Assembly: GCF_000010805.1 (NCBI RefSeq)
Contig: NC_012522.1
Coordinates: 5,580,001-5,644,000, forward strand
From: Rhodococcus opacus B4
Lineage (GTDB): Bacteria > Actinomycetota > Actinomycetes > Mycobacteriales > Mycobacteriaceae
DNA: 64,000 nucleotides
Direction: 5' to 3'
Of the stretch, positions 1 to 60,450 are shown one piece after another. The stretch's first letter is position 1, and the number at the start of each line of letters is the position of its first letter. Made by a program: the position numbers and the translations under genes. Under the pieces are notes generated by a model. The model worked only from the letters and a program-made list of their open reading frames with translations, had not been told where the DNA came from and did no database searches.

Positions 1-59
1 GCAATTCCCGTGACGAACCCGCTTAGCAGCAGGCACACGTGCGAGATCCGGAAAGTCAT
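1..59 (-). CDS. possible 5' fragment of a divergent gene (signal-peptide-like N-terminus)
   Basis: Read on the minus strand from an ATG at 57-59, the frame stays open to the left edge and gives 19 codons. They start with a short polar/basic stretch (TFRISH) and continue into a hydrophobic run (VCLLLSGFV), as in a signal peptide or first membrane helix. Only a G-run directly before the ATG could serve as a ribosome site, so the start is weakly supported. The gene would be divergent from the methyltransferase. Function cannot be told from 19 residues, and the stretch may be non-coding. Confidence 0.3.
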   Translation of the reverse strand, partial: MTFRISHVCLLLSGFVTGI

Positions 60-160
60 CCCCCGAGCATCGCGCACGGGCGCCGGCCTTGAAGTGACCG
101 ACGCGCAGGAGAAGGCTGGATGTCGTCGCGGTGGTTCTCGGCAGAGAAGGGGTGGTCCGT

Positions 161-991
161 GTGGTCATCGACAACGACGTCTACGACCGGGTGGGGGAGT
201 CGTGGTGGGAGGAGGACAACCCGCTCAACCTGCTGCACGGAAGCCTGACGCCGGGACGATTCGCCTACTTCCGCACGGTGCTCGGCCAGACGATCGGTCG
301 GAACTATCGCGGCCTGCGCGCCCTCGACGTCGGTTCCGGTGGCGGGTTCCTCGCGGAGGAGTTCACCCGCATCGGGTTCCGGGTGACGGGCATCGATCCG
401 TCCCGGGTGTCGATCGACACCGCGCGCCGTCACGCCGCCCGCGCGGAACTCGACATCGAGTACCGCATCGGGTCGGGCGAGCGACTTCCGGTGCCGGACT
501 CCACGTTCGACGTCGTCTACTGCTGCGACGTCCTCGAGCACGTGTCGGATCTGAGCGCGGTGATCGCCGAGACGTCCCGCGTGCTGAAACCCGGGGGACT
601 GTATCTGTTCGACACCATCAACCGCACGTTCGCCAGCAAGCTCGTCGCCATCAAGATCATGCAGGAGTGGCGGATGACCCGGATGTTCGACACCCCCATT
701 CACGACTGGTCCATGTGTATCCGTCCCGCGGAGCTGACGGCGCTCATGGAGCACCGCGACCTGCGGCTCGGCGAGATCGTCGGGCTCGGGCCGCGGTCGA
801 GGAACCCGCTGCGGCTGCTCGATCTCGCCCGGGCGGGCGGAACCCGGCTCAGTTACGGCGAGTTGAGCCGCCGCCTCGACTTCGGGCAGATTCGAAGCAC
901 CGCCATCTCCTACATGGGATACGCCGTCAAGAACGGCGAAAGCCCGCCGCGACTACGCGACGGGCTCCCGGACGGGCGCGATCAGCTGTAG
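161..991 (+). CDS. UbiG-like SAM-dependent methyltransferase
   Basis: The protein is a class I S-adenosylmethionine-dependent methyltransferase of the UbiG/ubiquinone-menaquinone type, probably cytoplasmic. The glycine-rich SAM motif I (LDVGSGGGFLAEE) lies near residue 50. An acidic residue after the second strand (GIDPSRVSI), motif II (FDVVYCCDVLEHV) and motif III (LKPGGLYLFDT) follow in the expected order. I chose the GTG at 161 because AGAAGGGG ends 9 nt upstream and the N-terminus VIDNDVYDRV fits the family. In-frame GTGs at 131 and 152 are alternatives. From 161 the product is 276 residues. It converges on fadB2 with a 10-bp overlap at the stop codons. The methyl acceptor cannot be inferred; the gene name ubiG would overstate what is known, since these bacteria use menaquinone. 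Confidence 0.88.
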   Translation: MVIDNDVYDRVGESWWEEDNPLNLLHGSLTPGRFAYFRTVLGQTIGRNYRGLRALDVGSGGGFLAEEFTRIGFRVTGIDPSRVSIDTARRHAARAELDIEYRIGSGERLPVPDSTFDVVYCCDVLEHVSDLSAVIAETSRVLKPGGLYLFDTINRTFASKLVAIKIMQEWRMTRMFDTPIHDWSMCIRPAELTALMEHRDLRLGEIVGLGPRSRNPLRLLDLARAGGTRLSYGELSRRLDFGQIRSTAISYMGYAVKNGESPPRLRDGLPDGRDQL

Positions 992-1830
992 TCGTAGAAG
1001 CCCTTGCCGCTCTTCTTGCCGAGGTGCCCGGCATCCACCTTGCGCTTGAGCAGCGTCGGGGGAGCGTAGTGCGGCTCGGCGAACTCCGCGTACAGCGACT
1101 CCGCGGCGGCGAGCGTGATGTCGAGACCGACGGTGTCGATCAGCGTCAGCGGACCCATCGGGTAACCGCAGCCGCCCTTCATGGCCTCGTCGATGTCCTC
1201 GGCGGTGGCGTACCCCGACTCGAGCATCCGGACCGCCGACGTGAGGTACGGGATGAGCAGCGCGTTCACGATGAATCCCGCGCGGTCACCGGCCCGCACC
1301 GTCTTCTTGCGCAGCGTGTTCTTCGCGTAGTCGGTGACCGCGGTGACGGTCTCCTCCGACGTGACGAGGCTGACCACGATCTCCACCAGCGGCATCACCG
1401 GCACCGGGTTGAAGAAGTGAACACCCACGACCTGCCCGGGACGCTGCGTGGCGTTGGCCATCTTGATCAGCGGAATGGACGACGTGTTGGACGCGAGGAT
1501 GCCGGACGGCTTCACGACCTTGTCGAGCTTGCCGAAGATGTCGACCTTGAGGGACTCGATCTCCGGCGCCGCCTCGATGACGAGGTCGCGGTCGGCGAAG
1601 TCGTCGATGTCGAGGGTGACCCGCACCCGGGCGAGCGCGGCGTCCGCGGCCTCCTGGTCGAGCTTGCCCGCCTTGACCCCGCGGGCGAGGGACTTCTCGA
1701 TCCGGGCCTGCGCGGCCTCGGCGAACTCCGGCTTCGTCTCGAGGATGAGAACCGAGCTGCCGGCCTTGATGCATACCTCGGCGATGCCGGCACCCATGGT
1801 GCCGCCGCCGATCACGCCTACTAGTTCCAC
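982..1830 (-). CDS. fadB2: 3-hydroxybutyryl-CoA dehydrogenase (FadB2 type)
   Basis: This NAD(P)-dependent enzyme interconverts 3-hydroxyacyl-CoA and 3-oxoacyl-CoA, acting on short chains in beta-oxidation or acetoacetyl-CoA metabolism. The 282-residue length is typical of the stand-alone family. The N-terminus carries the Rossmann dinucleotide motif GVIGGGTMGAGIAEV. The catalytic serine and histidine regions appear as SNTSSIPL and GVHFFNPVPVM, and the C-terminal helical domain contains GGCGYPMGPLTLIDTVGLD. The start is GTG at 1828-1830, preceded by GAGGAG at a good distance. It follows fadE25 on the same strand after 74 nt that hold a strong hairpin. The family assignment is firm. Close similarity to mycobacterial FadB2 is by memory. 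Confidence 0.95.
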   Translation of the reverse strand: MELVGVIGGGTMGAGIAEVCIKAGSSVLILETKPEFAEAAQARIEKSLARGVKAGKLDQEAADAALARVRVTLDIDDFADRDLVIEAAPEIESLKVDIFGKLDKVVKPSGILASNTSSIPLIKMANATQRPGQVVGVHFFNPVPVMPLVEIVVSLVTSEETVTAVTDYAKNTLRKKTVRAGDRAGFIVNALLIPYLTSAVRMLESGYATAEDIDEAMKGGCGYPMGPLTLIDTVGLDITLAAAESLYAEFAEPHYAPPTLLKRKVDAGHLGKKSGKGFYDYS

Positions 1831-1849
1831 AAATTCTCCTCACGTAGCC

Positions 1850-1889
1850 GTGCGCCTTTTTGGTAGCGGCAGCTACCAGAAAGGCGCAC
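1850..1889. terminator. long perfect hairpin between fadE25 and fadB2
   Basis: The sequence forms an 18-bp stem (one T-G wobble on one strand) closed by a four-base loop GGCA at 1868-1871. The arms are 1850-1867 and 1872-1889. It sits in the 74-nt gap between the stop of fadE25 and the start of fadB2. No U-run follows the stem, but the stem itself contains a T/A tract. It could attenuate read-through, protect the fadE25 mRNA end, or act as a processing site. Confidence 0.6.
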
Positions 1890-1904
1890 GGGCGGCGAAG
1901 CCGC

Positions 1905-3065
1905 CTACTTCAACAGTGCACGCGACATCACGACGCGCTGGATCTGGTTCGTGCCTTCGTAGATCTGTGTGATCTTCGCATCACGCATCATCCGCTCGAC
2001 AGGGAAGTCCGTCGTGTAGCCGGCGCCGCCGAACAGCTGGACGGCGTCGGTGGTGACCTCCATCGCGACGTCGGAGGCGAAGCACTTGGCGGCCGCGGAG
2101 ATGAAACCGAGGTTCTTCTCGCCGCGCTCGGCGCGGGCCGCGGACGTGTACACCATGAGGCGCGCGGCCTCGACCTTCATCGCCATGTCGGCGAGCATGA
2201 ACTGCACGGCCTGGAAGTCGCTGATCGACTTGCCGAACTGCTTGCGGTCCTTGGTGTACGCGAGGGCGGCGTCGAGCGCGCCCTGCGCGAGGCCGACCGC
2301 CTGCGCGCCGATGGTGGGACGGGTGTGATCGAGGGTCTGCAGCGCCGTCTTGAAACCGGTACCGGGCTCGCCGATGATGCGGTCGCCGGGGATCTTGCAG
2401 TTCTCGAAGTACAGCTCGGCGGTGGGCGAACCCTTGATGCCGAGCTTCTTCTCCTTCGGTCCGACGACGAATCCTTCGTCGTCCTTGTGGACCATGAACG
2501 CGGAGATGCCGTTGGCGCCCTTGTCGGCGTCGGTGACGGCCATGACGGTGTACCAGCTGGACTTGCCACCGTTGGTGATCCAGCACTTGGACCCGTTGAG
2601 GATCCAGTCGTCGCCGTCGGCCTTGGCGCGGGTGCGCATGCTCGCGGCGTCCGAACCGGCTTCGCGCTCGGACAGCGCGTACGACGCCATCGCCTCGCCG
2701 GACGCGAGCTGCGGCAGGACCTGCTGCTTGAGTTCCTCGGAGCCGTTGAGGATGAGGCCCATGGTGCCGAGCTTGTTGACGGCGGGGATCAGCGAGGAGG
2801 AGCCGCAGACGCGGGCGACCTCTTCGATGACGATGCAGGTGGCGACGGAGTCGGCGCCCTGGCCGTCGTACTGCTCGGGGACGTGGATGGCGTTGAAGCC
2901 GGAGTTCACGAGGGCCTGCAGCGCCTCTTCGGGGAAGCGCGAATCCTCGTCGACTTCCTTCGCGTAGGGTGCGATCTCCTTCTCGGAGAGCGCGCGGATC
3001 GCGGACCGCAGTTCGTCGTGCTCGTCACCGAGCTTGAACAGATCGAAGTCCGGATTTCCGGCCAT
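1905..3065 (-). CDS. fadE25: acyl-CoA dehydrogenase (FadE25-like)
   Basis: This FAD-dependent enzyme catalyses the first step of beta-oxidation, converting acyl-CoA to trans-2-enoyl-CoA. Its length (386 residues) and motifs fit the short-chain acyl-CoA dehydrogenase family. Visible motifs are the flavin-binding region YALSEREAGSDAASM near residue 130, CWITNGG, and the C-terminal IYEGTNQIQRVVMSRALL. The glutamate of the YEGTN motif is at the catalytic-base position. The start at 3065 (MAGNPDFDLFKL) is supported by AAGGAG six bases upstream. The frame stays open further upstream to 3164, but that extension has no such site. The sequence matches what I remember of mycobacterial FadE25 closely. 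It is read with fadB2 downstream and a TetR gene upstream. Two inverted repeats precede it. Confidence 0.95.
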   Translation of the reverse strand: MAGNPDFDLFKLGDEHDELRSAIRALSEKEIAPYAKEVDEDSRFPEEALQALVNSGFNAIHVPEQYDGQGADSVATCIVIEEVARVCGSSSLIPAVNKLGTMGLILNGSEELKQQVLPQLASGEAMASYALSEREAGSDAASMRTRAKADGDDWILNGSKCWITNGGKSSWYTVMAVTDADKGANGISAFMVHKDDEGFVVGPKEKKLGIKGSPTAELYFENCKIPGDRIIGEPGTGFKTALQTLDHTRPTIGAQAVGLAQGALDAALAYTKDRKQFGKSISDFQAVQFMLADMAMKVEAARLMVYTSAARAERGEKNLGFISAAAKCFASDVAMEVTTDAVQLFGGAGYTTDFPVERMMRDAKITQIYEGTNQIQRVVMSRALLK

Positions 3066-3106
3066 GGGGCGCTCCTTGCTGAGTCTCGACGGCACCGAGT
3101 CTGAGC

Positions 3107-3206
3107 GGCACTCCGTGCCAGGTTCTTTTCCGTTCAGGTGGGCCGCAACGTTCGTGGTCGGCAAACTACTGCCACTAGAGAGCAGTCAACCACGGCACTG
3201 AGTGCC
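3107..3206. promoter_or_regulatory. two GGCAC-N3-GTGCC dyads upstream of fadE25
   Basis: Two inverted repeats occur in the 173-nt gap between the TetR stop and fadE25. One is at 3107-3119 (GGCAC TCC GTGCC). The other is at 3194-3206 (GGCACTGAGTGCC, a perfect odd palindrome). On the minus strand TTGACT (3184-3189) follows the second dyad and TAGTTT lies about 15 bp further on, giving a weak sigma70-like promoter beside the dyad. They could be operators for the neighbouring TetR protein. That is inference from layout only. Confidence 0.4.
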
Positions 3207-3238
3207 AGTCAAGGGTGGGTGTCGTCACCCTCGGCCGC

Positions 3239-3937
3239 TCAGCTCCGGCGCCGGGACAACTGCGTCCGGATGCGCCCGGTGATCTCCTCCACGGGAGTTC
3301 CCGGCGGGTACGAGACCACGAGCACGGCGTCCTCTTCCTGCGTGGACGTCCCCGGCGCGACGCCGAACGTCCGGCGCACGTCGAGCAGGGCCCGCCCCAG
3401 TTCCTCGGCGGTGGCGTCCGGGTCGCCCTTGATCATGTTCCGGAGCAGAAAGTTGTGGCACGCGGTGACAGCGGCCGCGAATCCGATCACCTTCAGCACC
3501 GGTTGCGTGGGCACGACGCCGCGCAGGTAGTCGACGAACAACCGCTCGTAGCGGACGCCGGTGACGATCTCCCGGTCGCGGAGGGCGGGAACCCGCTGCA
3601 CCACCTGGTACCGGCGCATCGACAGCTCCCGGTTCTCCCGGAACCTGTCGAAGACCAGGCCCGCCGTCTTGCAGACCGTCGCCCACGGGTCGTCGGTTTC
3701 GGTGGTCAGACAGTCCTCTGCCTGCTGCAACAGTGATTCGTGATCGGCGAAGATCACGTCCTCCTTGGAGCGGAACTGGCGGAAGAACGTCCGCCGGGAC
3801 ACCCCGGCGGCCGACGCGATCTGCTCGACGGTCGTCGCCTCGTAGCCGTTCTCGGAGAACAGCCGGATGGCCTGCGCCACCACGTGGACGCGGAAGTCCG
3901 CGGGATCGATGCCGGGGGTGTCGACGCGCTCGGTCAT
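3239..3937 (-). CDS. TetR-family transcriptional regulator
   Basis: The product is 232 residues, somewhat longer than a typical TetR repressor. The N-terminal DNA-binding helix-turn-helix is clear at roughly residues 15-60: an amphipathic helix (AQAIRLFSENGYEATT), then VEQIASAAGVSRRTFFRQF and KEDVIF. The remaining all-helical part is the ligand-binding and dimerisation domain. The last 30 or so residues (VLVVSYPPGTPVEEITGRIR) look like an extra C-terminal tail. The start at 3937 is the ATG that leaves the usual short lead before the first helix. It lies between the fatty-acid genes, on the same strand, and NRPS1, which is divergent, so it could control either side. The ligand is unknown. Confidence 0.9.
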   Translation of the reverse strand: MTERVDTPGIDPADFRVHVVAQAIRLFSENGYEATTVEQIASAAGVSRRTFFRQFRSKEDVIFADHESLLQQAEDCLTTETDDPWATVCKTAGLVFDRFRENRELSMRRYQVVQRVPALRDREIVTGVRYERLFVDYLRGVVPTQPVLKVIGFAAAVTACHNFLLRNMIKGDPDATAEELGRALLDVRRTFGVAPGTSTQEEDAVLVVSYPPGTPVEEITGRIRTQLSRRRS

Positions 3938-3978
3938 GGGGCCCAGTATCCATCGGCGGCATTGGACCCGCAGTGCCC

Positions 3979-4008
3979 TGGACCCGGAACGTCGCGCGGG
4001 CGGATACT
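3979..4008 (+). promoter_or_regulatory. candidate promoter for NRPS1
   Basis: In the 118-bp divergent gap before NRPS1, TGGACC (3979-3984) and GATACT (4003-4008) are spaced by 18 bp, a weak sigma70-like pair. TGGACCCG also occurs 16 bp earlier as a direct repeat, which could bind a regulator. The call is tentative. Confidence 0.3.
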
Positions 4009-4055
4009 CGAAAGAGTGCGTCCGTCCTGGTAGGGCGGGGTGAGGTCGAGTTCGA

Positions 4056-30776
<26,721 letters not shown>

Positions 30777-30940
30777 ATGCGGCCACGCCGCTGTGCGACG
30801 ATGGGGTCTGTGCGCCCTGTGGACGGCGAACGACTGATCTGGGGGACGGGGAAAAGCCTCCGCCTCCCGCATTCGCGAGTCAGGATCCGGACGCGGTCAC
30901 GACGTCAACGGTCGGGGATACCTTACGGGGAGGAACCACC
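30777..30940 (+). other. 164-bp gap between the two synthetase genes
   Basis: No gene is seen here. The only clear signal is the strong ribosome site GGGGAGG at 30927-30933, seven bases before the NRPS2 start. GATACC at 30917-30922 is close to that site and is not a convincing -10 box. The gap is long enough for a promoter, so co-transcription with NRPS1 is possible but not shown. Confidence 0.5.
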
Positions 30941-57523
<26,583 letters not shown>

Positions 57524-58310
57524 CCCGGTCAGGCGATGCGGAACGGGGGAGTCCGCGAATCGGCCACTCGCCGTTGACGTCCGACGCGTCGCGCCCCTGC
57601 CGGACGAGGTAGTCGACGAAGTCGCGCTGCCGTTCCGCGTGCCAGTCGGCCTGATGGGTCATGATGTCGAGGGCCCGCAGATTGGGGTACTCCTGCGCCA
57701 GCGTCCGGGCGAGGTGTGCGGCGGCGAGCGCGTCGGCCTCCGCCTCGTGGGCGTCCTCCAGCGCGATGCCGTAGTGCTCGCACACCGCACCGAGGGTGCG
57801 CCTGCCCTTCCGGTACCGGTCCATCTCGCGGTCGATGACGTAGGGGTCGACCACGATGCCGTGTACGAGTTCGGGCAGTCCGAGCCGCAGACCCTCGGTG
57901 TGCATGACGGTCAGGTCGTAGGAGGCGTTGAACGCGACGACGGCGTGGTCCCGGGTCCACGCGTCGTACAGGGCGTCGCGGATCTCGCGGTACCCGGTGG
58001 CGTAGTCCTGCCCGTGGGCCCGGGCGTACTCCGTGGAGATTCCGTGCACGTCCGACGCGCCCTGCGGGATGGGGACCTCCGGGTCGAGCAGCCAGGTGCG
58101 CGACTCGAAGTGGTGAGCGTCGACGACGGCGATGCACGCGGAGACGATGCGGGCGTCGGTGGGGTCGGGCCCCGTCGTCTCCAGATCGAACGCGCAGATC
58201 GGTCTGTCCGACCAGCTGGTCATGGGGGCCTCTCGGTGATGATTCGGTGCGCGCCCAGTATCTGCCGCGGCGGGCGCCGGATCGGGGACCGACACGGCGG
58301 GGATCCCAGG

Positions 58311-58339
58311 TTGTCGCCGCCGGTCGCCAGGAGTATCGT
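58311..58339 (+). promoter_or_regulatory. candidate promoter for the corA transcript
   Basis: TTGTCG (58311-58316) and TATCGT (58334-58339) are 17 bp apart, each matching four of six consensus bases. Transcription would begin near 58346, leaving a leader of about 180 nt before corA that holds the short open frame and hairpin described separately. Confidence 0.4.
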
Positions 58340-58408
58340 GTCGTGCGGTCTGCAGTTCGCCCACGTCGTGAGCTGCCTTTTCGAGAGAGCAAGGAGGTGT
58401 GGCATCCG

Positions 58409-58438
58409 ATGAGAAGCCGACCTCCGAGTACCAACTGA
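58409..58438 (+). CDS. possible 9-codon leader peptide upstream of corA
   Basis: An ATG at 58409 opens a frame of nine codons, MRSRPPSTN, ending at TGA 58436-58438. AAGGAGGT at 58391-58398, the strongest ribosome site in this gap, lies about 11 nt upstream, whereas the corA start has no good site. The peptide has a Pro-Pro pair. A hairpin begins at the stop codon. Leader peptides with prolines control magnesium transporters in enterobacteria, so a similar role is conceivable here but unproven. Confidence 0.35.
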   Translation: MRSRPPSTN

Positions 58439-58466
58439 AACCGTTCCACCGGTAGGTGCACGGTTT
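58438..58466 (+). promoter_or_regulatory. hairpin in the corA leader
   Basis: AAACCGT (58438-58444) pairs with ACGGTTT (58460-58466). Inside it CACC (58447-58450) pairs with GGTG (58455-58458) around a GGTA loop, with a small internal bulge. The outer stem starts at the last base of the leader stop codon, so a ribosome finishing that peptide would cover it. This is a candidate attenuator or translation switch. Confidence 0.4.
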
Positions 58467-58527
58467 CACGGTCCGTGTTCCTCAGCGCAGTTCCGCGCTG
58501 CCCACCTTTCCTCGAAAGCTCCGTGCC

Positions 58528-59658
58528 ATGCCTCAGCTGCGCCCGATCCGTTCCCTCCTGCCCAGCCGTTCCGCCGGTCTGTCCGACGCCGCCGCCGGTC
58601 ACGCGGCCCCCCGGCGACCCCTCGAGCCGACGCCGGCCGAGGAAACCGTCGTCAACAGTGCCGTCTACCGCGACGGCCGGAAGACGGCCACCCCGGCGAC
58701 CCTGTCGGAGGCCCTCGAGAACCTGCCGGACTCGTCGTCGATGGCGTGGATCGGGATGTACCGGCCCAACGACGCCCAGTTGTACGCGGCGGCAAAGCAA
58801 TTCGATCTGCACGAGCTGGCCGTCGAGGACGCCATCGTCGCCCACCAGCGGCCCAAGCTCGAGCGGTACGGCAAGACGCTGTTCGTTGTGCTCCGCGCCG
58901 CGCGGTACTGCGACGAGACCGAGCGCGTCGAATTCGGTGAGCTGCACGTCTTCTGCGGCCCGACGTTCGTGCTCACGGTCCGGCACAGCGAATCTCCCGA
59001 CCTGTCGGCGGTCCGCAGGCGGATGGAGAGCAACCCGGACCTGCTCCGGCTCGGACCCGAGGCCGTTCTCTACGCCATCCTCGACGCGGTGGTCGACGGG
59101 TACGCGCCGGTGGTCGCCGGTCTGCAGAACGACATCGACGAGATCGAGACCGAGGTGTTCAGCGGAGCGCCGGGCGTCTCGCGGCGCATTTACGAGCTGA
59201 CCCGCGAGGTCATCGAATTCCAGCGGGCCACAAGGCCGTTGCTCGGAATGCTGCGGGGGTTGTCGCAGGGTTTCGAGAAGTACAACACCGACGAGGAACT
59301 GCAGCGTTACCTGCGGGACGTCACCGACCACGCGACGGTCGTCGTGGAGCGGGCGGACGGGTTCCGTCAGCTGCTCGGGAACATCCTCACCGTCAACGCC
59401 ACGCTGGTGTCGCAGGAACAGAACGAGGAGATGCGTAACCTGACCCAGGCCAGTTACGCGCAGAACGAGGAGATCAAGAAGGTGTCGGCGTGGGCGGCGA
59501 TCCTCTTCGCGCCCACCCTGATCGGAACCGTGTACGGCATGAACTTCGACCACATGCCGGAACTGCACTGGGCCGGTGGGTATCCGTTCGCCCTGTCGCT
59601 GATGATGCTCACCTGCGCCGGGCTGTACACGATCTTCAAACGCCGGGGCTGGTTGTGA
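58528..59658 (+). CDS. corA: CorA-family magnesium/cobalt transporter
   Basis: This 376-residue inner-membrane channel protein imports Mg2+ (also Co2+ or Ni2+) as a homopentamer. A long N-terminal cytoplasmic domain (VEDAIVAHQRPKLERYGKTL, FVLTVRHSE) leads into a long stalk helix. Two C-terminal membrane helices follow (about residues 315-335 and 345-365), with the signature YGMNF between them and the basic tail FKRRGWL. I prefer the ATG at 58528 because it gives the family's usual length. A GTG at 58456 would add 24 residues but overlaps the hairpin. A strong terminator follows the stop. The length and motifs agree with mycobacterial CorA. Confidence 0.94.
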   Translation: MPQLRPIRSLLPSRSAGLSDAAAGHAAPRRPLEPTPAEETVVNSAVYRDGRKTATPATLSEALENLPDSSSMAWIGMYRPNDAQLYAAAKQFDLHELAVEDAIVAHQRPKLERYGKTLFVVLRAARYCDETERVEFGELHVFCGPTFVLTVRHSESPDLSAVRRRMESNPDLLRLGPEAVLYAILDAVVDGYAPVVAGLQNDIDEIETEVFSGAPGVSRRIYELTREVIEFQRATRPLLGMLRGLSQGFEKYNTDEELQRYLRDVTDHATVVVERADGFRQLLGNILTVNATLVSQEQNEEMRNLTQASYAQNEEIKKVSAWAAILFAPTLIGTVYGMNFDHMPELHWAGGYPFALSLMMLTCAGLYTIFKRRGWL

Positions 59659-59662
59659 GCGA

Positions 59663-59693
59663 GGCCGGCTGCGGGCGGAACCCGCAGCCGGCC
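59663..59693. terminator. bidirectional terminator between corA and the lipoprotein gene
   Basis: A perfect 13-bp GC-rich stem (59663-59675 with 59681-59693) with loop CGGAA lies in the 46-bp gap between two convergent genes. It can serve both, although neither side has a long U-tract. Confidence 0.75.
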
Positions 59694-59704
59694 TGCGCCC
59701 GCCG

Positions 59705-60301
59705 TCAGAGTTCGTCGACGCAGACGACGAACTTGCGTTCGGAGTACTCGTAGCCGTTCGACGACGTGCTGCACGAATCCACGGACGCGGCGCCCTGCAC
59801 GATCTCCGTCACCTTCACACCGTCGACCGCCGTCGTGTCGTTGCATTCGATGCGCGCCGGGTCCTCGCCACCGACGTCCATACAGCCGCCGATCACCCAG
59901 TCCACGTCCAGGCAGATCGCACCCTGCTCGATGCCGCCGAGGGTTTCGTAGTAGTACGAGTCGGCGTCGCTGATGCACTGGCTGTTCTTCGCGGCCTTCG
60001 CGATCACCTTGTAGTTGGAATCGGGGCTGCCGCACACCGCCTTGTCGATCTCGGCGTCGGTGACGGTGCCGCCGAGCTTCACGCACTCACCGATCGCGAC
60101 CTCGAAGTCGACATCGCCGCCCGCGTCCTCGCCTTCCTGCCCGTCGATCACGGTGGTCGATTCGCCGGACGAGGTGGCCGCGGAGGCACCCGACTCCGGC
60201 ACCGCGGTGGGCGTCGTGTCCGAACCGCACCCTGCCACCAGAACTGCCGTCGCCGACAACGCGACGACCGCGGTACACACCCGCCGAACTAACCCTGTCA
60301 T
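59705..60301 (-). CDS. LppU-like secreted lipoprotein
   Basis: This 198-residue protein has a lipoprotein signal: basic start, hydrophobic run, and lipobox LVAGC with the modified cysteine at residue 25. It should be anchored to the outer face of the plasma membrane. A low-complexity Ser/Thr/Gly/Glu linker (about 26-65) precedes a folded domain with eight cysteines, probably four disulfides, including GECVKLGG, VCGSPDSNYKVIAK, CISDAD, ICLDVDWVIGGCMDVGG and VVCVDEL. This pattern resembles the LppU/SCO3897 family of actinobacteria, whose role is unknown. The ATG at 60301 has GGAGGGG eight bases upstream. It is divergent from ligC and convergent with corA. Confidence 0.87.
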   Translation of the reverse strand: MTGLVRRVCTAVVALSATAVLVAGCGSDTTPTAVPESGASAATSSGESTTVIDGQEGEDAGGDVDFEVAIGECVKLGGTVTDAEIDKAVCGSPDSNYKVIAKAAKNSQCISDADSYYYETLGGIEQGAICLDVDWVIGGCMDVGGEDPARIECNDTTAVDGVKVTEIVQGAASVDSCSTSSNGYEYSERKFVVCVDEL

Positions 60302-60318
60302 GTCTGAACCCCTCCGTC

Positions 60319-60337
60319 GGGTGACGTCCCGTCACCC
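60319..60337. promoter_or_regulatory. dyad upstream of the lipoprotein gene
   Basis: GGGTGACG and CGTCACCC form an 8-bp inverted repeat around TCC, 18 to 36 bases before the lipoprotein start. It may be an operator or a 5' leader hairpin. The rest of the 149-bp gap to ligC holds an AT-rich patch (60396-60411) that could contain promoters for either gene, without a clear consensus pair. Confidence 0.35.
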
Positions 60338-60450
60338 GTGCCTCTGAGATGACCGTTGCCACCTCGACCGTGTCCACCGCGATTGCCGTGTCGCGCATTA
60401 TTTGATTACATCGCTGTCCGATTTGCCAATCGTGGTGACAGTATGGACGG

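Noticed and set aside
120-251. Short frame from ATG 120 preceded by GGAGAAGG
   Set aside because: It gives 43 codons of Ser/Thr/Arg-rich sequence across the start of the methyltransferase, with no recognisable feature.
3066-3164. N-terminal extension of fadE25 to 3164
   Set aside because: The extra residues are not family-like, would cover the promoter and one dyad, and lack a ribosome site. The ATG at 3065 has AAGGAG.
58224-58469. N-terminal extension of the exonuclease up to 58469
   Set aside because: The extension is low complexity and overlaps the corA leader. The ATG at 58223 has a good ribosome site and a family-like start.
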